Below are positions 51,357 through 58,491 of a stretch of 64,000 nucleotides of DNA, piece by piece. A model generated the notes under the pieces. That model made no database searches and was not told the DNA's origin. It saw only the letters and a program-made list of their open reading frames with translations. Made by a program: the position numbers and the translations under genes. The stretch comes from a virus: IMG/VR virus record IMGVR_UViG_3300034107_000725, positions 1 through 64,000 of that record; one strand, 5' to 3'. Position 1 is the first letter of the stretch; every line of letters starts with the position of its first letter.

Positions 51357-53428
51357 ACCCTATGCCCACACTGCAAGACTTAGCCAAGGTAGCCGCACTC
51401 CGAAGTGAGGTGACGCTGCAACCACACCAGCAGAAGGTAGTCGACCGCATCAACAGCGGCGATAAACGCCTTCTGCTTTATCACGGACTGGGAAGTGGTA
51501 AGAGTCTTTCGTCATTGGCTGCCGCTGAGGCTGCTGGTGACGATTACGACGTTGTGGTCCCTGCAGCTCTGCGGCCAAACTACCAGAAGGAAGTTGCCAA
51601 GTTTACAGAAGGCTCAAACCCAGAGGTTCTGAGCTACACCGGGATTGGTGCAGGCAAGACATTCCAGACATCACCCAAGACAATCATCTTTGACGAAGCC
51701 CACAGACTTCGTAACCCGGGCACAGCGAGCACACAGGCTGCGACAGAGTTGGCCAATGAAGCGGAGAACCTTCTGCTCCTGACAGGCACACCGATCACCA
51801 ACTCACCGACAGATCTGGCACCACTGCTCTCGATGCTTCGCAAAGAGAAGATCACACCAGAGCAGTTTGAGCGAAACTACATTGGACACCGCAAGGTCTA
51901 TCCAACCTGGCTCAGTCGTCTGACAGGACGAGGCGTAGGTGAAGAAGCCTATGTCAAGAATGAAGACAATTTGCGGGAACAGCTCAAAGGCCTGATCGAC
52001 TATCAGCCCAGCAAGACACCGGAAGGCGTAAACGTCAACGAAGAAACGGTACGGGTGCCGCTGAGTCGAGGACAGTCACGCATACAGCAGGCGGTGAGGG
52101 ATAAGATCCCGCCAGAGTATGCCTGGAAGTTGGACAAAGAGTATCCGCTCACTCGAGAAGAGTTGAGTCGGATGAACTCGTTTCTGACGGGACTACGGCA
52201 GTCAAGCCTCTCGACTCAACCCTTTCGCGGTGATCGTGACCCACTCAACGCGTTTGACGAATCAAGCAAACTCCAAAAGGCGTTTGGAGATTTGCAAGAA
52301 ACACTGAAGACAGATCCACGTAAAAAAGCCTTGGTGTATTCCAACTACATCGACGCAGGCCTGGGTCCATATGCAGCAGCTCTTCAGCGAGCCAAGATCC
52401 CGTATGGCATGTATCACGGCAGCATGCCAGTTGAGGAACGTAAAAAAGCTCTTCAAGACTATAACGAAGGAACACTGAAAGCTCTGCTGCTTGGCCCAGC
52501 CGCTGCGGAAGGCATCAGCACACAAGGCACAAGTTTGATTCAGCTGCTTGATCCTCACTGGCATGAGTCACGAGGACGACAAGCCGAAGGACGTGGGCTG
52601 CGATTCGACTCACACGAAGGCTTACCATCTGAGCTGAAAAACGTAGCGATAAAGCGTTATCTATCGGAAAGTCAGGATCCGTCCTTTATAATGTCACTTC
52701 TTGGTGCACGAAGACAACGCACAGGTGACGAGATCTTAGAACGGCTGGCTGCTAATAAAGAGCAGCTCAATAATCAGTTTCGTAAGATCCTTCAGGAGGA
52801 AGGCAGTTCGATGAATAAGCAATCGTCCCACCGCAGGAATGTTCCAATCGGTATTGCCTATGACCCAGAGATGCACGCGGCGTTGATTCGCTGGGAAAAT
52901 GCCAAAAGCAAGCGGTTGTCACCCGGATTGCAGCGACAAGTGCAGGCAAACCTGGGTTGGACAGGCAAACAAGTGGCGGACGACCTGGATCTTGTTGAGT
53001 TGTTGATGGAGCAGGAAGACGCCAAAGAACAAAGCATGAAAGCCACTGGCCCGATACAGGCGTTGGCCAAGATGGCTGCATGCGGCGACACATGCAGATG
53101 CGGGCAGACTGAGAACGAATGCACCTGCTCTGACGTTGAGAAGCTGGCACGCCTGGTCGCCAAACAGGCTTCCGGTGGAGCCTGGACACGAGCGGAGGGT
53201 AAGAGCGAGTCAGGCGGTCTCAACGCCAAAGGACGAGCCAGCCTCAAAGCTCAGGGACAGAACATCAAACCACCAGTGACCGAAGACAAACCTACGGGCG
53301 AGCGAGCTGGGCGTAAGTCCAGCTTTTGTGCTCGTATGGGTGGCATGAAGAAAAAGCTGACCAGCTCAGAGACTGCCAATGATCCAGATAGCCGTATCAA
53401 CAAAGCACTGAGAAAATGGAATTGCTGA
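51353..53428 (+). CDS. SNF2-like helicase with DUF6321-type tail
   Basis: A 691-residue protein. The N-terminal ~450 residues are an SNF2/NPH-I-type helicase: HGLGSGKSL (Lys50), IIFDEAHRLRNP, LLTGTPITN and QAEGRGLRFDSH (motif VI). After a linker, residues ~577-594 hold six Cys (CGDTCRCGQTENECTC), a possible zinc site, and the last ~85 residues match DUF6321, a basic domain known from phage proteins: AWTRAEGKSESGG, LKAQGQNIKPP, SFCARMGGMKKKLTS. This fusion among virion genes suggests the helicase is packaged or acts in genome ejection or packaging. ATG overlaps the previous stop. Confidence 0.85.
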   Translation: MNPMPTLQDLAKVAALRSEVTLQPHQQKVVDRINSGDKRLLLYHGLGSGKSLSSLAAAEAAGDDYDVVVPAALRPNYQKEVAKFTEGSNPEVLSYTGIGAGKTFQTSPKTIIFDEAHRLRNPGTASTQAATELANEAENLLLLTGTPITNSPTDLAPLLSMLRKEKITPEQFERNYIGHRKVYPTWLSRLTGRGVGEEAYVKNEDNLREQLKGLIDYQPSKTPEGVNVNEETVRVPLSRGQSRIQQAVRDKIPPEYAWKLDKEYPLTREELSRMNSFLTGLRQSSLSTQPFRGDRDPLNAFDESSKLQKAFGDLQETLKTDPRKKALVYSNYIDAGLGPYAAALQRAKIPYGMYHGSMPVEERKKALQDYNEGTLKALLLGPAAAEGISTQGTSLIQLLDPHWHESRGRQAEGRGLRFDSHEGLPSELKNVAIKRYLSESQDPSFIMSLLGARRQRTGDEILERLAANKEQLNNQFRKILQEEGSSMNKQSSHRRNVPIGIAYDPEMHAALIRWENAKSKRLSPGLQRQVQANLGWTGKQVADDLDLVELLMEQEDAKEQSMKATGPIQALAKMAACGDTCRCGQTENECTCSDVEKLARLVAKQASGGAWTRAEGKSESGGLNAKGRASLKAQGQNIKPPVTEDKPTGERAGRKSSFCARMGGMKKKLTSSETANDPDSRINKALRKWNC

Positions 53429-53466
53429 GTGCTTTTTCTCAACCCTCAACTCGTTAGGAGACTCTT

Positions 53467-53967
53467 GTGAAGCAAGCCGCTGACACTGGCCCACAAAGCA
53501 TGCTGCAAAATCTGGTTTTTAACTGCATCGACCTGAGCTTGCTGTTCAAGCATTGCCACTGGAATGTCAGAGGCGTGATGTTTAAACCACTACACGACTT
53601 TCTTCAAACGGTCTACGAAACTCTGTCTGACATCACTGATGACGTGGCCGAGCGTCAGGTGATTATGGGTACTCCGTCCAGCGGCCTGATAGCTGGAGTT
53701 GTAGCCCAGACAGCCATGGATCCTTTACCGGTCAAATTCCTCTCTCCTGAGGAAATTGTTAACGAATTGACCGACCGGCTTACTCAGCTGGTTGAGCAGT
53801 TCAACGACGCGATACGTACTGAACAGAATCCAGTCACCGGCAATATGCTTCAGGACATGACTGCAAGACTTGAGAAACATTTATGGATGCTTCGAAGTCA
53901 AAAGGCAGAGGTTGAGTATGCCACCAAGGTGGCCCTAGCTCGAGCTGCAGTCCATTTACGAGGTTAA
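53467..53967 (+). CDS. Dps-like ferritin
   Basis: A 166-residue Dps-type protein. LLFKHCHWNVRG and HDFLQTVYETLSDITDDVAERQ line up with the ferroxidase residues of E. coli Dps: His51 (here His31), His63 (His43), Asp78 (Asp58) and Glu82 (Glu62) are kept, but Asp67 is Gln47. The family forms 12-mers that store iron, detoxify peroxide and coat DNA. GTG start with TAGGAG upstream. Placed among virion genes, it may protect packaged or replicating DNA or affect host stress. Confidence 0.85.
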   Translation: MKQAADTGPQSMLQNLVFNCIDLSLLFKHCHWNVRGVMFKPLHDFLQTVYETLSDITDDVAERQVIMGTPSSGLIAGVVAQTAMDPLPVKFLSPEEIVNELTDRLTQLVEQFNDAIRTEQNPVTGNMLQDMTARLEKHLWMLRSQKAEVEYATKVALARAAVHLRG

Positions 53968-53981
53968 ATTCCGTTGACAAT

Positions 53982-54009
53982 TCCCCAGGAGGGAACGCCA
54001 TAATGCCAC
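53982..54009 (+). repeat. Leader/start-site repeat, copy 1
   Basis: A 28-base stretch with the ribosome site AGGAGGG and the start codon of the metalloprotease-module gene. It recurs with two mismatches at 54873-54900 inside the same gene. Confidence 0.8.
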
Positions 54010-56594
54010 CGCCAACCAAATATGGACCAAACACTCCGGCAAGTCCAGTTGCACCGGCTCCCACACCAGTCGCACCCATTCCGGCAAGTCCAGTTGCACC
54101 AGCAGCCACACGTGTTGCACCAGCAGCCACACCAGTCGCACCCATTCAGCACCGGCCAGCCATAGTACGTAGCACGCCGCAAGGTCTGGTTGCTTCGTTG
54201 GCGGATCAACTGCCTTTAGGGTATAAAAATGAAGCTCAGGCGGCGGCCTCCGCTTATCGGAAGCTCAACCCAAAATTAAATTGGCCTTCGGATATCTCAC
54301 ATCGGGCACTCAATCGGCAAGTTCCGGTGAATTACGTGTCAGAGTTTGATGATCCAAGTACTAACGGACAATACCAACCGGCCACAGATCAAATATCTTT
54401 GCGGGCAGGGCTTAAGCCAAAAGCCATGGGAACGACATTGCAGCACGAGTTGACACACGCAACGCAGTTCCAGGGCAATATACCTGTACAACGCAGTTCG
54501 ACTACGCAGCCTATGCTTCAAAAGACGATGGAGAGCCAAAACTACGATCCTGCTACGGCTAGATCGTATTCAAGCTATATGACGGATCCAACAGAACAAG
54601 AGGCTTTCTTGGCGGGGCTTAAGCGAAATCACTATGTACAAACGGGTAAGCATATACGAACTAAAGATGAAGCTCGAAAAATGCTAATGGACTTGCCAAA
54701 CACACCCGAAAATAAGGATCAAGAGGCGTCTATGGGTACTTTGCTTAGGGCTCCGCAACTAAACAATACACCCGAAGGTGCAGCGGCCAAGGCTCAGTGG
54801 ATTGAGTCGCTCAGTAAAATGCTACCCGGACTGGTCCAAGGTAACTCACTAACTCTCGGCAAGACCGCAAACTTCCCAGGAGGGAACGCCATGATGCCAC
54901 AAGCAGCTCCAAACGGTTTCAACCCAAATGTCTTTAGTCACAACAACTTCTCCGGGACTTTCCCGATGAGTCAGGCTTTGCCCGCTAAACCGAACCCACT
55001 GTCCGCAGCACCACAAATGGGTGGTGTGAAAGCTGATGCCAATGGCATTCAGGCTGCGATGGCCAAGCGAGGCTCGCAGGATAACAGTGCTCCTCGTTGT
55101 TCATCCGCTGGTGAGAGTAAGGGTGTTGGTTACAAGATGGATGATGAAGGTCACACGACTGGTGGCAGTGCGTTTAGCACACTTGACAAATACATGAAGA
55201 AAGCTGGGCTTAATAGCTTTCAAACTCAGTTTTTCGGGCGTCTAATTCAGTCTGGCATGAATGAAGCTCAGCTACATCATGCGGTTAAACAAGCTCAAAT
55301 TCAGTTTGGCGAAAAGGTTGCCAGCGAACTGGTTGACGGATTGGAAAAGCTGGCGGTTACACCTTTCTCAGGTGCGGGTCGTCTGGCAAGAGAATTTGGC
55401 ACTGATTTGCTTAACACAGGAACGCGATATGCCGGTAATGCGATTAACGGTATTGGCGGGTTTGCCAGAGGTTTAGTGGGCAAGAAAGTTGCTCCCGGAG
55501 CGTCCGAGATAGGAGCCATGGCACAGCAGGCAGGACGTAAAGCAAAAACGCTCGGTCGTAAGTATGTGATAAATCAGGACGTGGGTACAGGCATGGCAAC
55601 CGGTGCCTTTAACCCGTACACCAGTACGCTATACGACGAACAGGGAAATCTGGACTTAGCCACTACGGCTCGCAATGCAGCCCTTGGTGGATTGGCTGGC
55701 GGTGTTGTGAAGCAAACTCCACTAAGGTGGAACGCAAGACAACGCCAGGAGCAGCTGATGGCAGGCAGCGGTATTGGGCTTGCTGGAGGACATTTGGCAA
55801 ACGCGTTAGGTGCCGATGTTGATCCGACGCGAGCGGCTCAAATTGGAGGTGCTGCGGGTTTACTTCCTCGCAACATCAGAGGCAGGAACATGTCAAAAGT
55901 TATGCCAAAATTTGATCCTACGGACATCGGTGCCCAGGCAAAGAATGTAAGGGCAGCTGGCCGTTACGCTCGTGACGCAGCTAAAAACGCTCCGGAAGGT
56001 AGTTTGGCAAAGGCTACAATGATTGGCGGCGGTTTGGGGCTGGGCGTAGGTATGCCTATGGCAACTTATGCAGGGCTTTCCCAGATGGGGACCAACGCAG
56101 GAAATGCAGCCATGCAGCAGCCTGAAGTGCAATCAACTCTAAAAAGGTTAAATGCTACACAACAACAGGTGCAGCAAGTTGCAGACAAGGTAAACCGGTT
56201 TGCCGCCCCGTTTCAGGATGACAAAGGCCAGTTCGATCTCATGGGCGGGCTTAGACGCCAGCTCGGTTTAGGCGAAGGCGGCACTGGGTTGGGTGCTGTG
56301 GGTGACTACTTGCGACAAAATCCACAGCTGGCCTCTGCCGGTTTGTTGAGCTTGTTGGGCATGGGTACTGGTTACATGGCTGGCGGTGGGCGTGGTGCGG
56401 CTTTGGGCGGCCTGTCTGCTCCTTTGCTAAACTACTTGGTGCAGTCACAACTTGGCGGAAATACCGCACCTGACATAGCTGGTACAAACCAAGCCGCAGC
56501 TCCTGCGGCTTCAGCAACTCCCGGCGTAGGTGAGTTTGACAGGAATCGGGAGAATGAAATCGTACAGCAACAACTCGGCTATAGTCCTAACTAA
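54003..56594 (+). CDS. Metalloprotease-module glycine-rich virion protein
   Basis: An 863-residue protein. Residues ~10-50 are Pro/Ala/Val tandem repeats. Residues ~55-290 carry LQHELTHATQF (HExxH; His148, Glu149, His152) and TDPTEQEAF (Glu198 or Glu200 as third ligand), as in gluzincins. From residue 297 a second part begins at an in-frame ATG with its own ribosome site, which copies the leader of the whole gene. This C-terminal part has SF-FGRLIQ-type helices and Gly-rich hydrophobic stretches (IGGGLGLGVGM, LLGMGTGYMAGGG) as in the other glycine-zipper proteins. It may cut host wall or virion proteins during entry. The internal start could give a ~567-residue isoform. Confidence 0.78.
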   Translation: MPPPTKYGPNTPASPVAPAPTPVAPIPASPVAPAATRVAPAATPVAPIQHRPAIVRSTPQGLVASLADQLPLGYKNEAQAAASAYRKLNPKLNWPSDISHRALNRQVPVNYVSEFDDPSTNGQYQPATDQISLRAGLKPKAMGTTLQHELTHATQFQGNIPVQRSSTTQPMLQKTMESQNYDPATARSYSSYMTDPTEQEAFLAGLKRNHYVQTGKHIRTKDEARKMLMDLPNTPENKDQEASMGTLLRAPQLNNTPEGAAAKAQWIESLSKMLPGLVQGNSLTLGKTANFPGGNAMMPQAAPNGFNPNVFSHNNFSGTFPMSQALPAKPNPLSAAPQMGGVKADANGIQAAMAKRGSQDNSAPRCSSAGESKGVGYKMDDEGHTTGGSAFSTLDKYMKKAGLNSFQTQFFGRLIQSGMNEAQLHHAVKQAQIQFGEKVASELVDGLEKLAVTPFSGAGRLAREFGTDLLNTGTRYAGNAINGIGGFARGLVGKKVAPGASEIGAMAQQAGRKAKTLGRKYVINQDVGTGMATGAFNPYTSTLYDEQGNLDLATTARNAALGGLAGGVVKQTPLRWNARQRQEQLMAGSGIGLAGGHLANALGADVDPTRAAQIGGAAGLLPRNIRGRNMSKVMPKFDPTDIGAQAKNVRAAGRYARDAAKNAPEGSLAKATMIGGGLGLGVGMPMATYAGLSQMGTNAGNAAMQQPEVQSTLKRLNATQQQVQQVADKVNRFAAPFQDDKGQFDLMGGLRRQLGLGEGGTGLGAVGDYLRQNPQLASAGLLSLLGMGTGYMAGGGRGAALGGLSAPLLNYLVQSQLGGNTAPDIAGTNQAAAPAASATPGVGEFDRNRENEIVQQQLGYSPN
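54036..54146 (+). repeat. Tandem repeat, Pro/Ala/Val coding
   Basis: A 45-base unit is followed by a 66-base version with an internal 21-base expansion; both start CCGGCAAGTCCAGTTGCACC and end CCAGTCGCACCCATT. They encode PASPVAP and TPVAPI units in the N-terminal linker. Such repeats vary by slippage. Confidence 0.85.
54873..54900 (+). promoter_or_regulatory. Internal ribosome site and start (leader repeat, copy 2)
   Basis: AGGAGGGAACGCC and ATG 54891 repeat the gene's own leader at 53982-54009 with two changes. The ATG is in frame with the full gene (residue 297), so translation from here would yield a protein without the metalloprotease module. Confidence 0.7.
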
Positions 56595-56617
56595 AGAAGT
56601 ATCCAGGAGACACAACG

Positions 56618-57295
56618 ATGCTTGAGCTACCAACCGTCACAGCAATCTGCTACGAAGGCAGTCGGCTGAGTCCTGACCAGATTAAGTACTATGAATTAAT
56701 GCTGCGGCATGTGAATAGGACTGTCCGGTTCAACTCTATCAAGTTTTTTGCTCACACTCCCCACCAGTTTGAAGGAGTTGAGCAGATTGCCGTGCCGCAT
56801 ACTAGCCGAGCCGACTACAGTCAATGGTGCATTCATAACTTGGGAACATACTTTGACACGGAACACGTGTTAATTTTTCAGTGGGATGGTTATCCGCTGA
56901 ACCCACACCTGTGGACTGATGAATTTTTACAGTATGACTACATTGGAGCCCCTTGGTCCTGGAAGCAGCACCATAGATTTCGCCGATCAAACCCAGAGCA
57001 CCTGGTTGGTAACGGGGGTTTCAGTCTTCGCAGCCGTAAGCTATATCAAGAGCTTTTAAAGCACCCTGTAAGCAAAGAAAACGAGGATCTCTACATCTGC
57101 TGCGATTTGCGACCAAAACTAGAGGCCAACGGAGTCAAGTTTGCACCGATGGACGTAGCCAAGCGGTTTGCCGTTGAGGTGCAGCTTTCCCCTGAGCACA
57201 CGATAACAAATACTTTTGGGTTTCACGGTGGGCATAAAAGCTGGGTCGAAGCCATACCATCATACCCACAGTATGCGAACAACTTCCTGCCGTGA
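56618..57295 (+). CDS. DUF5672 glycosyltransferase-like
   Basis: A 225-residue protein of the DUF5672 family: VLIFQWDGYPLNP, FLQYDYIGAPWSWK, VGNGGFSLRSRKLYQ and the C-terminal FGFHGGHKSW are its hallmark blocks. The family is widespread in bacterial glycan loci and in phages and is thought to be GT-A glycosyltransferases. AGGAGA precedes the ATG. A decayed copy of its C-terminal end follows at 57292-57363. Confidence 0.83.
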   Translation: MLELPTVTAICYEGSRLSPDQIKYYELMLRHVNRTVRFNSIKFFAHTPHQFEGVEQIAVPHTSRADYSQWCIHNLGTYFDTEHVLIFQWDGYPLNPHLWTDEFLQYDYIGAPWSWKQHHRFRRSNPEHLVGNGGFSLRSRKLYQELLKHPVSKENEDLYICCDLRPKLEANGVKFAPMDVAKRFAVEVQLSPEHTITNTFGFHGGHKSWVEAIPSYPQYANNFLP

Positions 57296-57363
57296 GTAAA
57301 ATCGCAGCTTATTTCAGATTTCATGGTGGACATGGAAGTCGGATTGAGGCTATAAATACGTAG
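57292..57363 (+). pseudogene. Decayed duplicate of DUF5672 C-terminus
   Basis: Directly after the DUF5672 stop, one frame reads YFRFHGGHGSRIEAINT and then TAG, matching the end of the gene before it (TFGFHGGHKSWVEAIPSY). So this 72-base piece is the remnant of a second copy of the gene's 3' end, the rest of which is gone. Confidence 0.7.
57327..57356 (+). promoter_or_regulatory. Candidate promoter of the non-coding RNA
   Basis: TGGACA (57327-57332) and TATAAA (57351-57356) are five-of-six matches to the sigma70 consensus with an 18-base spacer. It lies in the decayed gene remnant, so it may also be a chance match. Confidence 0.45.
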
Positions 57364-57743
57364 TCGCAATACACGGGAAGAGTCTTCCACTATGACCTTG
57401 ACCTGCGAAGATGAGTGAGTAGCCAGCTGGGGTGAGGCGGGTCTCTCAATTACCGGACTACACCAGCTGGTAGGTTGTTTGTCTTATCTTCAGGACAAAT
57501 AACAGGACGTTGCCGGAGGGAACACCTCGCTAACGACGTCTCGGGCAACTGTAACGTGATGGATCCATGGAAGTTTTGACTCCTCCGGGTCTCCTTTTGC
57601 TTCCCCGTCACAAACTTGGAGCCGCTATCGCTCGCAGACGATATGCTTCGACTGAGGTAAAGCCCAAAAGGCCGATGCCAGGTGTGGTTGCCTAGCTCAT
57701 CTTTTCTTCTTCAGCTGCAGCTTCGGCTGCAGCTTTTTCTTTT
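57363..57743 (+). ncRNA. Candidate structured RNA, about 380 nt
   Basis: This gap of ~330 bases without a gene has many paired segments: a CCAGCTGG/CCAGCTGG stem (57433-57483), TTTGTC/GACAAA, GTTGCC/GGCAAC and a nested three-part stem of GTGATGG/CCGTCAC, GGAAG/CTTCC and GACTC/GGGTC at about 57557-57610. Upstream is a promoter-like site and the unit ends at a UUCG terminator, 57713-57743. I cannot match it to tmRNA, RNase P or 6S RNA by eye. GOLLD- or ROOL-like large phage RNAs are candidates for a search. The signals are independent, but no alignment supports the fold. Confidence 0.5.
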
Positions 57744-58414
57744 AAGCGGTGCTTGTGAGCAACACCCAGTAGACCCGATAGCCCTGAGTATCTTGTGCCT
57801 TCGAACTGACGGGCGTTGACGCAAACAAACCAGTCCACGATGACGGATTCCAGGCTGGTCTGACGCAAGTGCCGGGATGGCTCGATCACTTCAGTGACAA
57901 CCACGCGATCGCCGTAGTGTTCCATAAACTTACGTTGAGTATCGAGGTTGTCTGTGGCGAGAAAGAGCTTCTCGTCGGGACGCAGTTCAGCATCAAGCCA
58001 CTCAAAGAACTCTTCGTCACGCGTGACACCATCGTGGCCCGTTGCCGGTATCTTGTCGGTTCTACGAGCATGGATAGCCAGATAAGACGGAGTCAGGCGA
58101 CTCATCACTTCATCGATACGAGCCTGAGTGCGAGGTCGGGGAATCATATCGTGGAAGTAATAGTTGCTAAACGGATCGTAAGGAGGAAGAAAATCGTAGC
58201 CTTTGTAGTGTGGTTTTTTTGTATCGTCGGTGAACTCTACCCCAGGAATTGGTTCTAAGTGATCCAGATAGCGTCCAGGACAGTCGGCGTTGGGAACCCA
58301 GCAGACGACCAGGATGTTATTGTTGGCTCGGGAGCGTTGCAGGAAGCTGAAAAGAACACGTATACGGTCGGCAAAACCTGTAGAGGTCTGGACCTTGAAT
58401 CGTTGACCTGCCAT
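57692..58414 (-). CDS. Fucosyltransferase-like glycosyltransferase
   Basis: The second reverse-strand gene, 240 residues. TGFADRIRVLFSFLQRSR recalls the GLGNRL start of NodZ/FUT8-type fucosyltransferases, YLAIHARRTDK the HxRRTD GDP-fucose site, and FLATDN the later motif, followed by ARQFEGTRYSGLSGL. The ATG at 58414 has AGGAGA upstream and starts after a good promoter, so the in-frame TTG at 58465 is rejected. The C-terminal tail (KEKAAAEAAAEEE) is encoded across the UUCG terminator of the + strand RNA. It would transfer fucose or a related sugar from a GDP donor. Confidence 0.78.
   Translation of the reverse strand: MAGQRFKVQTSTGFADRIRVLFSFLQRSRANNNILVVCWVPNADCPGRYLDHLEPIPGVEFTDDTKKPHYKGYDFLPPYDPFSNYYFHDMIPRPRTQARIDEVMSRLTPSYLAIHARRTDKIPATGHDGVTRDEEFFEWLDAELRPDEKLFLATDNLDTQRKFMEHYGDRVVVTEVIEPSRHLRQTSLESVIVDWFVCVNARQFEGTRYSGLSGLLGVAHKHRLKEKAAAEAAAEEEKMS
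57713..57743 (+). terminator. UUCG-loop intrinsic terminator inside a convergent gene
   Basis: AGCTGCAGC and GCTGCAGCT (57713-57721, 57726-57734) form a perfect 9-bp stem around TTCG, followed by TTTTCTTTT. It ends + strand transcription of the non-coding region while the same bases encode the C-terminus of the reverse-strand glycosyltransferase. Confidence 0.88.
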
Positions 58415-58448
58415 GATATCGGGGTCTCCTGTGACATGAATAGGGTGT

Positions 58449-58476
58449 ATTATAGTCCAGCTCAAGTCTTCTGCAA
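58449..58476 (-). promoter_or_regulatory. Sigma70-type promoter for reverse-strand gene
   Basis: On the - strand TTGCAG (58476-58471) and TATAAT (58454-58449) are separated by 16 bases. The expected start lies about 27 bases before the ATG at 58414. The -35 box touches a copy of the 13-bp palindrome. Confidence 0.7.
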
Positions 58477-58488
58477 AATACGGAATTT
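58476..58488 (+). repeat. 13-bp palindromic element, 5' UTR copy
   Basis: AAATACGGAATTT lies four bases before the dioxygenase ATG and abuts the reverse promoter. An operator role at this divergent promoter is plausible. It is identical over 18 bases to the copy at 41089-41106. Confidence 0.65.
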
Positions 58489-58491
58489 GCC

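Noticed and set aside
57363-57743. tmRNA, RNase P RNA or group I intron identity for the structured region
   Set aside because: I could not find the tmRNA acceptor and T-arm, the RNase P core sequences, or the intron P7 elements.
58415-58465. TTG start extending the fucosyltransferase-like gene by 17 residues
   Set aside because: It lies at or upstream of the predicted promoter -10 box, while ATG 58414 has an AGGAGA site and begins the conserved part.
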